Notes: a model not told the origin generated them from the sequence alone. 64,000 bases of DNA from Stutzerimonas zhaodongensis (GCF_003696365.1 NZ_RFFM01000007.1:62001-126000); one strand, 5' to 3'. Shown: positions 31,399-40,309, counted from the first letter of the stretch. Program-made: numbers and translations.

Positions 31399-31419
31399 GG
31401 AAGCGCCTCCGGCGATTCC
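31399..31419 (-). repeat. REP palindrome R5 (-)
   Basis: Plus-strand GGAAGCGCC, TCC loop, GGCGATTCC; same flank GCGGTAACCGAC as R3. The distal tetranucleotide is diverged (ATCATACG). Confidence 0.8.
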
Positions 31420-31447
31420 ATCATACGAAAAGTGATCCGCCGTACCG

Positions 31448-31469
31448 GGCGTAGCCGAATGCGTATTCC
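31448..31469 (+). repeat. Degenerate REP palindrome R6 (+)
   Basis: GGCGTAGCCGAATGCGTATTCC aligns with R1/R4 over 22 nt but with several mismatches in the arms. It is inverted relative to R5. Confidence 0.55.
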
Positions 31470-31533
31470 GACGATCGAGAAGCACGGAGCAATTTCAGTG
31501 TTTGGAAGACGTGGCCCATCCGCGGGAAGCGAT

Positions 31534-31554
31534 GGAAGCGCCTCTGGCGATACC
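31534..31554 (-). repeat. REP palindrome R7 (-)
   Basis: Plus-strand GGAAGCGCC, TCT loop, GGCGATACC; one arm mismatch compared with R3. CTCTTACG follows, so the minus-strand tetranucleotide is GTAA. Confidence 0.75.
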
Positions 31555-31598
31555 CTCTTACGGAAGACGATTCACCGTATCGGCGGCCCGCAAACGGC

Positions 31599-31627
31599 AA
31601 AACGCCCCGCACGAAGGCGAGGCGTTT
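31599..31627 (-). terminator. Rho-independent terminator of pilA
   Basis: On the minus strand, AAACGCCTCGC (31627-31617) pairs with GCGGGGCGTTT (31610-31600) over 11 positions with one G-T pair and a 6-nt loop; a short U-run ends at 31599. It is 83 nt past the pilA stop and faces the pilA transcript. Confidence 0.8.
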
Positions 31628-31661
31628 AGTTTGCAATGGCGGAGCGATTTTGATGAGCGAC

Positions 31662-31681
31662 GGATTACGCTTCGCTAATCC
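31662..31681 (-). repeat. REP palindrome R8 (-) in the pilA 3' UTR
   Basis: GGATTACGC, TTC-containing loop, GCTAATCC on the plus strand, followed by ATCTTACG. It is a slightly shorter variant of the same family and lies between the pilA stop and its terminator, so it would be part of the pilA mRNA. Confidence 0.8.
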
Positions 31682-31709
31682 ATCTTACGAATTGATCCGC
31701 CTTACCGTG

Positions 31710-32150
31710 TTAGTTCTTAACATAACCGGCAGACAGACAGTTTCCGCTGTAAGTCCATTGTAGAGCTTCACCTTTTGCTGTCGGTGTCAGTGTGCAAGTT
31801 TCAGTTGTTGCAATGCCTTTGTAGGCGTTTGGGGTCGCCACAATCACGCCGTCTGCCAAGGTGAGTGAGTTGAAGGCTTTATCTGTACTCGCAGCAGGTA
31901 CAGCGGGAATACCGCCAACTCCGGCATCACAGGTCGCAATTTTGGTTGCGAAGTCAGCGCCAGCCGCGTCCACATAGCAAAGGTCAACAGCCAGCTTGTA
32001 TGGCGCCATCGCGCCGATCACCTCAGTGTAGGCAGCTTTCTTGGTGTAGTTTTGATAAGCGGGCAATGCCACTGCAGCCAAAATGCCGATAATCGCCACA
32101 ACGATCATCAGTTCAATCAGAGTAAAACCTTTTTGCATCTGAGCTTTCAT
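31710..32150 (-). CDS. pilA: Type IVa major pilin PilA
   Basis: 146-residue prepilin. The class III leader MKAQMQKG is cut by PilD before F9, giving F+1 and the conserved Glu+5, then the hydrophobic helix [20 protein letters not shown]. Four cysteines can make two disulfides; the last pair (ETC...GNC) frames the C-terminal loop. The frame runs upstream to 32477, but the ATG at 32150 has an AAGGAG site and gives the pilin leader. A sigma-54 promoter lies upstream and a terminator downstream, so it is a single-gene transcript divergent from pilB. Type IV pili serve twitching, adhesion and natural transformation. The mature body is variable as usual in pilins. Confidence 0.96.
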   Translation of the reverse strand: MKAQMQKGFTLIELMIVVAIIGILAAVALPAYQNYTKKAAYTEVIGAMAPYKLAVDLCYVDAAGADFATKIATCDAGVGGIPAVPAASTDKAFNSLTLADGVIVATPNAYKGIATTETCTLTPTAKGEALQWTYSGNCLSAGYVKN

Positions 32151-32196
32151 GTGTTTCTCCTTGAAATGTTCAGGCAGTTGAGCCTGCTCTTCCTGA

Positions 32197-32213
32197 TGCA
32201 GCCGGCGTGCCAA
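32197..32213 (-). promoter_or_regulatory. Sigma-54 (-24/-12) promoter of pilA
   Basis: On the minus strand the sequence is TTGGCACGCCGGCTGCA: GG at -24 and GC at -12 with exactly 10 nt between, close to consensus TGGCACG-N4-TTGCW. Transcription should start near 32186, giving a 35-nt leader with the AAGGAG ribosome site. PilR-PilS control is known for P. aeruginosa pilA and is inferred here. Confidence 0.9.
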
Positions 32214-32371
32214 CTTTTCCAGCCCACGATTTCCGCGGTCCCGCACAGCAATGTGAACCATGCACGCTGCCTGGATTCGCGCCCTTCTGACAATATTCGT
32301 CACCATGCTAGACGCCGTTTGGCACCCTCTGCTATCTGCGCTATAAGGCGTGGCATTAATACGGGGAAACC

Positions 32372-34081
32372 ATGCCCATGACTGACAATATTGCCCTATC
32401 CGGCCTCGCCAAGCAGATGGTGCTGACCGGTCTACTAGACGACAAGACGGCGCAGCAAGCGCAACAGCAGGCAGCACGTAACAAGCTGTCGTTGGTTACC
32501 TATGTCGTTCAGAACAAGTTGGCCAAAGGCCGTGCCGTGGCGGAACTCGCTTCTGACCAGTTCGGCGTGGCCTTGCTGGACCTTGCTGCGCTTGACAAGG
32601 AGTCGCTGCCTAAAGAGTTAGTCAGCGAGAAGCTGGCGAGGCAGCACCGTGTCTTGCCGCTCTCCAAGCGCGGTACAAAGTTATATGTCGCTATTTCGGA
32701 CCCTGCCAATCATCAGGCGATCACCGACATACAGTTCAGCTCCGGGCTATCGATCGAATCGATCCTAGTCGAGGACGACAAACTTGGCGATGCAATTGAC
32801 AAGCTGTATGACAGCGGCACGACTGGACTAGAAGACCTGGGTGAGGTCGATCTGGATGGCGTGGATGTCGAGACAGTCAGCGATGATGGAAAAAATGAGG
32901 AGGGCGGCGAGGCGGCGGACGACGCCCCGGTCGTGCGCTTCGTCAATAAAATGCTGCTCGACGCCATTCGTGGTGGCTCATCTGACCTGCATTTCGAACC
33001 TTATGAGAAAGCATTTCGCGTACGGCTGCGGACCGATGGCATTCTGCACGAGGTTGCACGCCCACCGATTCAACTGGCGCCTCGCATCTCTGCGCGTCTC
33101 AAGGTAATGGCGGGGCTGGACATATCCGAGCGTCGCAAGCCGCAGGACGGTCGGATCAAGATGAAACTGTCCAAGACAAAGGCCATCGACTTCCGTGTTA
33201 ACACCTTGCCGACCTTGTGGGGCGAAAAGATCGTGATGCGGATTCTTGACCCCTCCAGTGCACAAATGGGTATCGATGCGCTGGGCTACGAAGAGGACCA
33301 GAAAGAGCTCTACATGAATGCCCTCAAGCAACCGCAGGGCATGATCCTCGTGACCGGGCCGACGGGTTCGGGCAAGACGGTATCCCTTTACACCGGCCTC
33401 AACATCCTCAACACGGTGGATGTGAACATCTCGACCGCTGAAGACCCTGTCGAGATCAATCTTGAGGGCATCAATCAGGTCAACGTCAATCCGCGTCAAG
33501 GAATGGATTTCTCCCAGGCATTACGCGCGTTTCTGCGTCAGGATCCGGACATCATCATGGTCGGCGAGATTCGCGACTTGGAAACAGCCGAGATCGCCAT
33601 TAAGGCGGCGCAGACAGGCCATATGGTGATGTCGACGCTGCACACAAACAGCGCTGCGGAAACGCTGACTCGCCTGCGCAACATGGGGGTGGCAGCCTTC
33701 AACATCGCGACCTCTGTGAACCTGATCATTGCTCAAAGATTGGCGCGAAAGCTCTGTAACAGCTGCAAGAAAGAAGTAGATTTGCCCCGTGAGGCTCTAC
33801 TGGAAGAGGGCTTCCCTGCCGATAAGGTCGGAAGCTTCAAGATTTACGGTCCGATAGGCTGCGAAAATTGTAAAGGCGGATACAAAGGCCGTGTCGGTAT
33901 TTATGAAGTGGTTAAAAACACGCCGGCACTGGCCAGGATTATCATGGAAGACGGCAACTCCATCGACATTTCCACCCAGATGCGTAAAGACGGCTTCAAC
34001 GATCTGCGTACTTCGGCTCTAGTTAAAGCCATGCAGGGCGTGACCAGCCTGGAAGAAGTCAACCGGGTGACCAAGGACTAA
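32372..34081 (+). CDS. pilB: Type IV pilus assembly ATPase PilB
   Basis: 569-residue extension motor that drives pilus polymerisation. The N-terminal MshEN-like domain is followed by Walker [14 protein letters not shown], an Asp box at [14 protein letters not shown], Walker [18 protein letters not shown], the His box [17 protein letters not shown] and the tetracysteine zinc site CNSCKK...CENCKGG. ATGs at 32372 and 32378 are both possible; GGGG at 32363-32366 suits the first, while [10 protein letters not shown] at the second resembles the family start. Confidence 0.97.
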   Translation: MPMTDNIALSGLAKQMVLTGLLDDKTAQQAQQQAARNKLSLVTYVVQNKLAKGRAVAELASDQFGVALLDLAALDKESLPKELVSEKLARQHRVLPLSKRGTKLYVAISDPANHQAITDIQFSSGLSIESILVEDDKLGDAIDKLYDSGTTGLEDLGEVDLDGVDVETVSDDGKNEEGGEAADDAPVVRFVNKMLLDAIRGGSSDLHFEPYEKAFRVRLRTDGILHEVARPPIQLAPRISARLKVMAGLDISERRKPQDGRIKMKLSKTKAIDFRVNTLPTLWGEKIVMRILDPSSAQMGIDALGYEEDQKELYMNALKQPQGMILVTGPTGSGKTVSLYTGLNILNTVDVNISTAEDPVEINLEGINQVNVNPRQGMDFSQALRAFLRQDPDIIMVGEIRDLETAEIAIKAAQTGHMVMSTLHTNSAAETLTRLRNMGVAAFNIATSVNLIIAQRLARKLCNSCKKEVDLPREALLEEGFPADKVGSFKIYGPIGCENCKGGYKGRVGIYEVVKNTPALARIIMEDGNSIDISTQMRKDGFNDLRTSALVKAMQGVTSLEEVNRVTKD

Positions 34082-34082
34082 C

Positions 34083-35300
34083 ATGGCGCAGAAAGCGATA
34101 AAGACCAGTGTGTTCACCTGGGAAGGGACCAACAGGCAGGGGGCAAAGATCAAGGGCGAGCTAAGCGGCGTCAGCCCAGCACTGGTTAAGGCCCAGCTTC
34201 GTAAGCAGGGCGTTAACCCGCAAAAGGTGCGCAAGAAATCAGCATCGCTGTTCGGCGCCGGCAAAAAAATCAAGCCGATGGACATCGCCCTGTTCACCCG
34301 GCAGATGGCGACCATGATGAAGGCCGGAGTGCCACTGCTGCAGTCGTTCGAGATCATCGGAGAGGGCTTCGACAATCCGAATATGCGCAAGCTGGTGGAC
34401 GACCTAAAGCAGGATGTCGCAGCGGGTAACAGTTTCGCCAGCGCGCTGCGTAAACAGCCTAAGTACTTTGACGATCTGTATTGCAACCTGGTCGATTCCG
34501 GTGAGCAATCTGGTTCTCTGGAAACCCTGCTGGATCGTGTCGCGACCTACAAGGAAAAGACCGAGGCGCTAAAGGCCAAGATCAAGAAAGCAATGAACTA
34601 CCCGATCGCAGTGGTCTTGGTTGCCATCATCGTATCGGCGATTCTGCTGATAAAGGTGGTTCCGCAGTTCCAGGATGTCTTCGCCAACTTCGGCGCGGAA
34701 CTCCCTGCGTTTACATTGTTTGTGATTGGTATATCTGAAGCACTGCAGGCATGGTGGCATCTGGTGTTGCTCGCCATGGTTGGCGCTGCTTACGCCTTCA
34801 AGACGGCACATGGCAAATCCGAACGGTTTCGCAACTGGTTTGATCGGTTGCTGCTCAAGATGCCTATTGTCGGTGACATCCTCTACAAGTCGGCAGTGGC
34901 GCGTTTCGCCCGAACTTTGGCGACAACCTTCGCAGCCGGCGTACCACTTGTTGATGCTTTGGACTCGGTTGCGGGTGCTACGGGTAATGTGGTGTTTCGC
35001 AACGCCACGATGAAGGTCAAGAGCGACGTGTCCAGCGGTATGCAGTTGAATTTTTCAATGCGTACGACCGGCACATTTCCGAGCATGGCTATCCAGATGA
35101 CTGCCATTGGCGAGGAGTCGGGTTCGCTGGATGAGATGCTGGCGAAAGTTGCGACCTTCTATGAAGAGGAAGTGGACAACATGGTTGACGGGCTCACAGC
35201 TTTGATGGAGCCGATGATCATGGCGGTTCTGGGTGTTCTGGTAGGTGGCCTGATCATCGCGATGTACCTGCCGATCTTCCAGCTTGGGGCAGTCGTTTAA
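34083..35300 (+). CDS. pilC: Type IV pilus inner-membrane platform protein PilC
   Basis: 405-residue GspF/PilC-family platform protein. Two GspF domains (about residues 70-190 and 275-395) and three membrane segments (near 170-190, 220-240 and 375-400) are visible. It connects PilB to the growing pilin fibre. It starts 1 nt after the pilB stop and is followed 2 nt later by pilD. Confidence 0.96.
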   Translation: MAQKAIKTSVFTWEGTNRQGAKIKGELSGVSPALVKAQLRKQGVNPQKVRKKSASLFGAGKKIKPMDIALFTRQMATMMKAGVPLLQSFEIIGEGFDNPNMRKLVDDLKQDVAAGNSFASALRKQPKYFDDLYCNLVDSGEQSGSLETLLDRVATYKEKTEALKAKIKKAMNYPIAVVLVAIIVSAILLIKVVPQFQDVFANFGAELPAFTLFVIGISEALQAWWHLVLLAMVGAAYAFKTAHGKSERFRNWFDRLLLKMPIVGDILYKSAVARFARTLATTFAAGVPLVDALDSVAGATGNVVFRNATMKVKSDVSSGMQLNFSMRTTGTFPSMAIQMTAIGEESGSLDEMLAKVATFYEEEVDNMVDGLTALMEPMIMAVLGVLVGGLIIAMYLPIFQLGAVV

Positions 35301-35302
35301 TA

Positions 35303-36169
35303 ATGGATGTGGTGACGTTTTTGGCCAGCAACACGCTGGCCTTTGTTTTATGTACGCTGGTGCTTGGCCTGCTCGTCGGCAGTTTCCTGAACGTGGTGAT
35401 TCACCGCTTGCCGATCATGATGCAGCGAGACTGGCGCGTTCAGGCGCGTGAGTTTCTGGAGTTGCCTGCCGAGTCGGCGACAAGGTTCAATCTGATTCTC
35501 CCCAACTCCCATTGCCCACACTGTGATCACGAAATCCGGCCATGGGAGAACATACCGGTTGTGAGCTGGCTGGCGCTGCGAGGCAAGTGCTCCTCGTGCC
35601 GGGCACCTATCAGTAAACGCTATCCCACGGTTGAGCTGTTCTGTGGGTTTTTGTCCGCGTACGTTGCATGGCACTTCGGTTTTACCTTGCAAGCCGGAGG
35701 GATGCTGTTGCTGACCTGGGGCTTGCTATCGATGAGCATGATCGATATCGATCATCAGTTGCTGCCGGACTCTTTGGTACTGCCGCTGCTGTGGCTGGGT
35801 TTGATTGCTAACTCCTTCGGGTTATTCGCGTCGCTTTCAGATGCAGTCTGGGGTGCTGTCGCGGGGTATCTCAGCCTGTGGTCGGTGTACTGGCTGTTCA
35901 AGCTTGTTACTGGCAAAGAGGGTATGGGGTACGGAGATTTCAAACTCCTGGCGATGCTTGGAGCATGGGGGGGCTGGCAGGTTCTGCCGCTGACGATTCT
36001 GCTCTCGTCTGTCGTCGGCGCTGTGCTGGGCACTATCATGCTACGGGTACAGAAGGCAGAAAGTGGGACAGCCATCCCCTTCGGACCTTATCTGGCAATT
36101 GCTGGCTGGATCGCGTTGATATGGGGTGACCAAATCACTTCAGGCTATCTTCAGTTCGCCAGGCTCTGA
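35303..36169 (+). CDS. pilD: Prepilin leader peptidase / N-methyltransferase PilD
   Basis: 288-residue multi-span bifunctional enzyme that cuts prepilin leaders and methylates the new N-terminal Phe of type IV pilins and type II secretion pseudopilins. The cytoplasmic zinc site is C-P-H-C and C-S-S-C (HCPHCDHEI ... GKCSSCRAPIS); the aspartyl protease residues are in SMIDIDHQLLPD and GMGYGDFKLLAMLGAW. It closes the pilBCD operon. Confidence 0.97.
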   Translation: MDVVTFLASNTLAFVLCTLVLGLLVGSFLNVVIHRLPIMMQRDWRVQAREFLELPAESATRFNLILPNSHCPHCDHEIRPWENIPVVSWLALRGKCSSCRAPISKRYPTVELFCGFLSAYVAWHFGFTLQAGGMLLLTWGLLSMSMIDIDHQLLPDSLVLPLLWLGLIANSFGLFASLSDAVWGAVAGYLSLWSVYWLFKLVTGKEGMGYGDFKLLAMLGAWGGWQVLPLTILLSSVVGAVLGTIMLRVQKAESGTAIPFGPYLAIAGWIALIWGDQITSGYLQFARL

Positions 36170-36473
36170 CAATGTGTCGTCTTTGGTAGGCTAATTGCTT
36201 CTCGGCAGCGGCCTGCCCATAAAGTGCTGAAGCGCTTCCACTTGAAAAGCCTAGGTCACGACACCGCGTTGCTGATACACACTACCTATGCGAATTGCCA
36301 AGATCGAGCCGCTTTCCTGCAGTGCTTACTTCAAGTCGAAGCTATATCCATAGCTAACAGCTCTACCCGCAACAGCTAATGGCCGCTCCGAGTGCCAGTT
36401 TCCACCGCTCCCTTGCATCCTCGCCCGGCAGGCGTTACTACTGCGCGTCATTTATTGGCTTGGACGATAGTTG
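36170..36473 (+). other. Gene-free interval pilD-coaE
   Basis: 304 nt without a convincing reading frame, tRNA, repeat or terminator. It probably holds a promoter for coaE, but no clear -35/-10 pair stands out. Confidence 0.6.
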
Positions 36474-37082
36474 ATGAAGCCTTGGGTGCTTGGTTTGACT
36501 GGCGGTATTGGCAGCGGCAAAAGCGCTGTGGTTGCGGAGTTCGCCAAGCTTGGGGTCCATTGGGTCGATGTGGATCATGTCGCGCGCTGGGTTGTCGAGC
36601 CAGGCAAACCGGCATTGGCCGCGATCGCTGAGCGATTCGGGGAGGGCGTCCTCACTCCTGGCGGTGGTTTGGACAGGACTGTCATGCGTGAGCTTATCTT
36701 TCAGGACCCTGCGCAGCGTAAGTGGCTCGAGCAGCTTCTTCATCCATTGATCCGGCAGGAAGCCCTTGCAAAGCTCGCGCTCGGCGAGTCGGCCTACGCG
36801 ATAATGGTTTCGCCTTTGTTGGTGGAGTCCGGCCAACACCGTCAGGTGGATAGGGTGCTGGTAGTCGATGTTCCCGAGGCGCTTCAGGTGCAACGAGCCG
36901 TTAGCCGAGACCAAACCAGCGAAGCGCAGATTCGTGCCATTCTCAGTGCTCAAGCCAGCCGCGAGGAGCGCCTGCGGCACGCGGACGACGTGCTGGTTAA
37001 TGATCGCGATCTGGCATGGCTGAGGCAGGAAGTTGAGCGGTTACATAATTTCTATCTGACGCTACGAGGAGGTCAGGAATGA
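36474..37082 (+). CDS. coaE: Dephospho-CoA kinase CoaE
   Basis: 202-residue kinase of the last step of coenzyme A synthesis. The P-loop is [13 protein letters not shown] (residues 8-20), and [17 protein letters not shown] contains the catalytic Asp region; [18 protein letters not shown] is the lid. The ATG at 36474 is used rather than the TTG at 36471. It overlaps yacG by 4 nt; pilD-coaE-yacG is conserved in Pseudomonas. Confidence 0.97.
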   Translation: MKPWVLGLTGGIGSGKSAVVAEFAKLGVHWVDVDHVARWVVEPGKPALAAIAERFGEGVLTPGGGLDRTVMRELIFQDPAQRKWLEQLLHPLIRQEALAKLALGESAYAIMVSPLLVESGQHRQVDRVLVVDVPEALQVQRAVSRDQTSEAQIRAILSAQASREERLRHADDVLVNDRDLAWLRQEVERLHNFYLTLRGGQE

Positions 37083-37276
37083 GTAATACAGTTGTTGAAT
37101 GCCCCACCTGTGGCGCGCCTGTTGAATGGAGCGTGAAAAGCCCGAGCAGACCATTTTGCTCAGAGCGTTGCAAACTCATCGATCTCGGCGCTTGGGCATC
37201 TGAAGAGCATGCGATTCCTGGGAGCGAACCTGAGGATGATCTCTTTTCCGATGACGTTCCGCCCCGTGCTCATTGA
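37079..37276 (+). CDS. yacG: DNA gyrase inhibitor YacG (zinc-binding)
   Basis: 65-residue zinc protein with a C4 site: CPTC near residues 8-11 and CSERC near residues 27-31. YacG binds the GyrB C terminus and blocks DNA binding by gyrase. Overlap of 4 nt with coaE indicates co-translation. The acidic tail is typical. Confidence 0.95.
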   Translation: MSNTVVECPTCGAPVEWSVKSPSRPFCSERCKLIDLGAWASEEHAIPGSEPEDDLFSDDVPPRAH

Positions 37277-37288
37277 AGTCGACAGCTG

Positions 37289-37981
37289 TTATGCCTGCTT
37301 GTCGCCATCGTCTTTCCAGGGCGCTTGCAGGTAGCGGGTGCGATTGAAGGTCTCCATCCAGTCAGGATAGAAAACGACCAGAGCGCTCACGACGGTTCCG
37401 TTGATGAAGGCTTCTGGAAACATCACAAGCCAAATGTAGCCGGCAAAATCGTCTAACCAGGGCGGCATTTCGTAAAGGCCATCGATCAAAAGAACCCCTA
37501 GCCCTGCCAGAATGCAGCACAGGGCTGTCAGCCCTGCGGCAAAGAACCCCGAAAAAAATATGTAGACGAAGAGGTTGCGCGGTTGAGTTCGCTCAACTGC
37601 GATTGCGCATATCTCCGTAACCGTAACGGGTATCAGCACCAGCAGCACACCGTTCATGCCCAGGGCGGCTAATTGCTGATGGCCTGTTACAGTTAGCCCC
37701 AGCTGGGCGATGAAAGCTGCGAGCATCGCCAGAGGCCAGTCCAGTAGAAGCGTCACGGCGGTCAGGCCGATGAAATGGAAGGACAGTCCGGAGTCGAAAT
37801 CTCGACGCACCAGCCAAAGCAAGAAGATCGCCAGCATCGCGCCGGATAGCAGATGCTGCCGCCGGGTGTCGCTGAATAGCTCGACCCAGGGGGCTCGGGC
37901 AGCCGCCAAAATCAGGACGGCTCCATACAGCAGCCAGCCCGCCACTAGGCTGGTCGGTGCGAGCAATTCGGCGGCGATCAT
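37289..37981 (-). CDS. Energy-coupling factor ABC transporter permease-like membrane protein (CbiM-like)
   Basis: 230-residue protein with about six membrane segments (from near residue 9 to 205), of the CbiM-like ECF permease class often found alone in Pseudomonas. Family-like stretches are SFHFIGLTAVTLLLDWPLAML and PEAFINGTVVSALVVFYPDW. No ATPase (CbiO), CbiQ or metal-binding partner lies nearby, so the substrate is unknown; a stand-alone or shared-module transporter of metal or vitamin is inference. It is convergent with yacG (12 nt). Confidence 0.75.
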   Translation of the reverse strand: MIAAELLAPTSLVAGWLLYGAVLILAAARAPWVELFSDTRRQHLLSGAMLAIFLLWLVRRDFDSGLSFHFIGLTAVTLLLDWPLAMLAAFIAQLGLTVTGHQQLAALGMNGVLLVLIPVTVTEICAIAVERTQPRNLFVYIFFSGFFAAGLTALCCILAGLGVLLIDGLYEMPPWLDDFAGYIWLVMFPEAFINGTVVSALVVFYPDWMETFNRTRYLQAPWKDDGDKQA

Positions 37982-38056
37982 CCCGTGGGCTTCCTGATTT
38001 GGTCGTTGGTGATGGCGGTACGCTTATTTCAGCTCATGTTAAGGCTCTATCTCGTT

Positions 38057-39094
38057 TCAGGGGGCAGGGTTAGGCTGCTCTGTATGGATTGTCTCGATGG
38101 CTTCAAGTATTTCGGGTGACAGTCGGAGTTCGGTGCTGGCTAGGTTGCTTTCCAGTTGCTCCAGCGAGGTCGCCCCGATGATGTTGCTGGTGACGAAGGG
38201 TTGCTGCGTTACGTAAGCCAATGCCATCTGGGCCGGGTCCAGCCCGTGCTGACGGGCAAGGGCCACGTAGCGGGAGCAGGCCGCTTGAGCTTGTGCATTG
38301 GCGTACCGTGCAAAGCGACTGAACAGTGTGATACGTGCTCCGGCAGGCCGGGTCCCTTGTTCGTACTTACCGGTAAGCACGCCGAAGGCCAATGGTGAAT
38401 AAGCCAGCAGCCCGCACTGTTCTCGAGTGGCGATTTCGGCAAGACCAACCTCGAACGTGCGATTTAGAAGGTTGTAGGGGTTCTGAATCGAAACGGCTCG
38501 CGGCCAGCCTCGGGATTCCGCGAGTTGCAGAAACTTCATGGTGCCCCAGGGGGTTTCGTTCGACAGGCCGATATGGCGAATCTTTCCGGCCTTCACTTGC
38601 TCATCCAGGACCTCGAGGGTCTCCTCGATTGGCGTGAACTCTTGGTCCTGGTGGCGATAGCCGAGCTTTCCAAAAAAATTGGTACTGCGCTCCGGCCAGT
38701 GCAGCTGGTACAGGTCTATCCAGTCAGTCTGAAGGCGTTGCAGGCTGGCATCCAGCGCGGCAACGATGTGCTGACGATTCATCTTCAACTGGCCGTCGCG
38801 AATGTGGGTGATGCCGTTGCCGGGCCCGGCAACTTTGCTGGCCAGGATCCAGTCGGTGCGGTTACCTCTGGCTTTGAAATAATTTCCCAGGTACCGCTCC
38901 GTTGTCGCATAGGTTTCTGCGCGGGGAGGCACTGGGTACATTTCCGCGGTGTCAACGAAGTTGATCCCGGCTGCTCTGGCCCGGTCAAGCTGCGCGAAAG
39001 CCTGATCCTGATCGTTTTGCTCGCCCCATGTCATGGTGCCGAGACAAAGCGAGCTGACATTCAATTCGGTGCGGCCAAGCTGGCGCATTTCCAT
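38057..39094 (-). CDS. NADP(H)-dependent aldo/keto reductase (Tas-like)
   Basis: 345-residue AKR of the Tas/YghZ-like group. The TIM-barrel catalytic tetrad is visible: Asp and Tyr in NFVDTAEMYPV, Lys in WILASKVAG and His in DLYQLHWPERS. The substrate cannot be deduced; E. coli Tas partly replaces prephenate dehydrogenase for tyrosine. The gene is monocistronic by position, with a divergent 379-nt gap to rplM. Confidence 0.93.
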   Translation of the reverse strand: MEMRQLGRTELNVSSLCLGTMTWGEQNDQDQAFAQLDRARAAGINFVDTAEMYPVPPRAETYATTERYLGNYFKARGNRTDWILASKVAGPGNGITHIRDGQLKMNRQHIVAALDASLQRLQTDWIDLYQLHWPERSTNFFGKLGYRHQDQEFTPIEETLEVLDEQVKAGKIRHIGLSNETPWGTMKFLQLAESRGWPRAVSIQNPYNLLNRTFEVGLAEIATREQCGLLAYSPLAFGVLTGKYEQGTRPAGARITLFSRFARYANAQAQAACSRYVALARQHGLDPAQMALAYVTQQPFVTSNIIGATSLEQLESNLASTELRLSPEILEAIETIHTEQPNPAP

Positions 39095-39403
39095 GCGGTA
39101 GTCCTTGTGTCTGTAGGTTTGCTGGATCGGATTGCCCCGTCAGCCTAGAAGTTTCGTTGCGATTAAGCGGGTCTGACCCATCTGGCGCGTGAAGTGTGGA
39201 AATAAAACTGGGGCTTAGTCCATAAGCCTATCGAACGTGCTTGCTATTTCGCGCGTAATCCGGATAATTCCGCAGCCTGTCGCCGGGGATGCCTAGCCCG
39301 CTGACGCAAAAACAAGGTAGGGGATGCCTAGCCTACCGAACACTGCCGTAGCGGACGCGCTGACCCGAGCCCCCGATAGCGTCTGTTTCCGGCTGTCCTG
39401 GCC
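39095..39403 (+). other. Gene-free interval upstream of rplM with 14-nt direct repeat
   Basis: No reading frame is supported here. A 14-nt perfect direct repeat GGGGATGCCTAGCC occurs at 39285-39298 and 39320-39333; the second copy lies inside a GGTAGG...CCTACC inverted repeat (39316-39337). Confidence 0.65.
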
Positions 39404-39432
39404 TTGCCAGGGCGAGCACCATTCAGTAAGAT
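39404..39432 (+). promoter_or_regulatory. Putative sigma-70 promoter of rplM-rpsI
   Basis: TTGCCA (39404-39409), 17-nt spacer, TAAGAT (39427-39432). The start would fall near 39440, leaving a short leader that begins just before a hairpin TCAGGG/CCCTGA (39447-39462) which covers the edge of the ribosome-binding site. Confidence 0.6.
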
Positions 39433-39473
39433 TCGCCGTCTTATTTTCAGGGCGGCCCCTGAGGCTATAACGA

Positions 39474-39902
39474 ATGAAGACTTTTACTGCTAAACCGGAA
39501 ACCGTCAAGCGCGACTGGTTCGTCGTCGACGCTGCCGGCCAGACCCTGGGTCGTCTGGCAACCGAAATCGCTAGCCGCCTGCGTGGCAAGCACAAGGCGG
39601 AATACACCCCTCACGTCGATACCGGTGATTACATCGTCGTTATCAACGCCGAGCAAGTGCGTGTTACCGGTGCAAAGACCACCGACAAGATGTACTACTC
39701 TCACTCCGGTTTCCCGGGTGGCATCAAGTCGATCAACTTTGAAAAGCTGATCGCCAAGGCGCCAGAGCGTGTGATCGAGACCGCGGTCAAGGGCATGCTG
39801 CCTAAGAATCCGCTGGGTCGCGACATGTACCGTAAGCTGAAGGTGTATAAGGGTGCTAACCATCCTCACACCGCTCAGCAGCCCCAAGAACTGAAGATTT
39901 AA
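39474..39902 (+). CDS. rplM: 50S ribosomal protein L13
   Basis: 142 residues, the normal length of L13, an early assembly protein of the large subunit. Signature [21 protein letters not shown] is present. It is followed 14 nt later by rpsI, as in nearly all bacteria. In E. coli L13 represses its own operon at the leader; a hairpin just before the start codon here may play that role (inference). Confidence 0.99.
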   Translation: MKTFTAKPETVKRDWFVVDAAGQTLGRLATEIASRLRGKHKAEYTPHVDTGDYIVVINAEQVRVTGAKTTDKMYYSHSGFPGGIKSINFEKLIAKAPERVIETAVKGMLPKNPLGRDMYRKLKVYKGANHPHTAQQPQELKI

Positions 39903-39916
39903 CGGAATAGTTCATT

Positions 39917-40309
39917 ATGTCGGCGACTCAAAACTACGGCACTGGCCGTCGCAAGACTGCAACCGCGCGCGTTTTTCTGCGTCCGGGTACTGGCAAGATC
40001 TCCATCAACAACCGCGAACTGGATAACTTTTTCGGGCGTGAAACCGCTCGGATGGTGGTTCGTCAGCCTCTTGAACTGACTGAGACCGTCGAGAAGTTCG
40101 ACATCTACGTTACTGTTCTGGGTGGTGGTGTGAGTGGTCAAGCCGGTGCGATCCGTCACGGTATCACCCGCGCACTGATGGACTATGACGAATCTCTGCG
40201 TCCTGCTCTGCGTAAGGCTGGCTTCGTTACTCGCGACGCTCGCGAAGTTGAACGTAAGAAGGTCGGTCTGCGTAAAGCGCGTAAGCGTCCGCAGTACTCG
40301 AAGCGCTAA
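39917..40309 (+). CDS. rpsI: 30S ribosomal protein S9
   Basis: 130 residues, full length. The family start [19 protein letters not shown] and the basic C-terminal tail ending RKRPQYSKR, which reaches the P-site tRNA, are intact. A strong terminator follows 11 nt after the stop. Confidence 0.99.
   Translation: MSATQNYGTGRRKTATARVFLRPGTGKISINNRELDNFFGRETARMVVRQPLELTETVEKFDIYVTVLGGGVSGQAGAIRHGITRALMDYDESLRPALRKAGFVTRDAREVERKKVGLRKARKRPQYSKR

Noticed and set aside
30476..31554. Regularly repeated palindromes resembling a CRISPR array
   Set aside because: Spacing is irregular, repeats are inverted and diverged, and no cas gene is present; they fit REP/BIME elements.
31261..31629. 122-codon plus-strand frame across the REP array
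   Set aside because: The translation consists of REP and GGGT repeat sequence (repeated SGD-type blocks), with no ribosome site or domain.
32317..32333. TTTGGCACCCTCTGCTATC, sigma-54-like box before pilB
   Set aside because: GG and GC are separated by 8 nt rather than 10, so the -24/-12 spacing is wrong.
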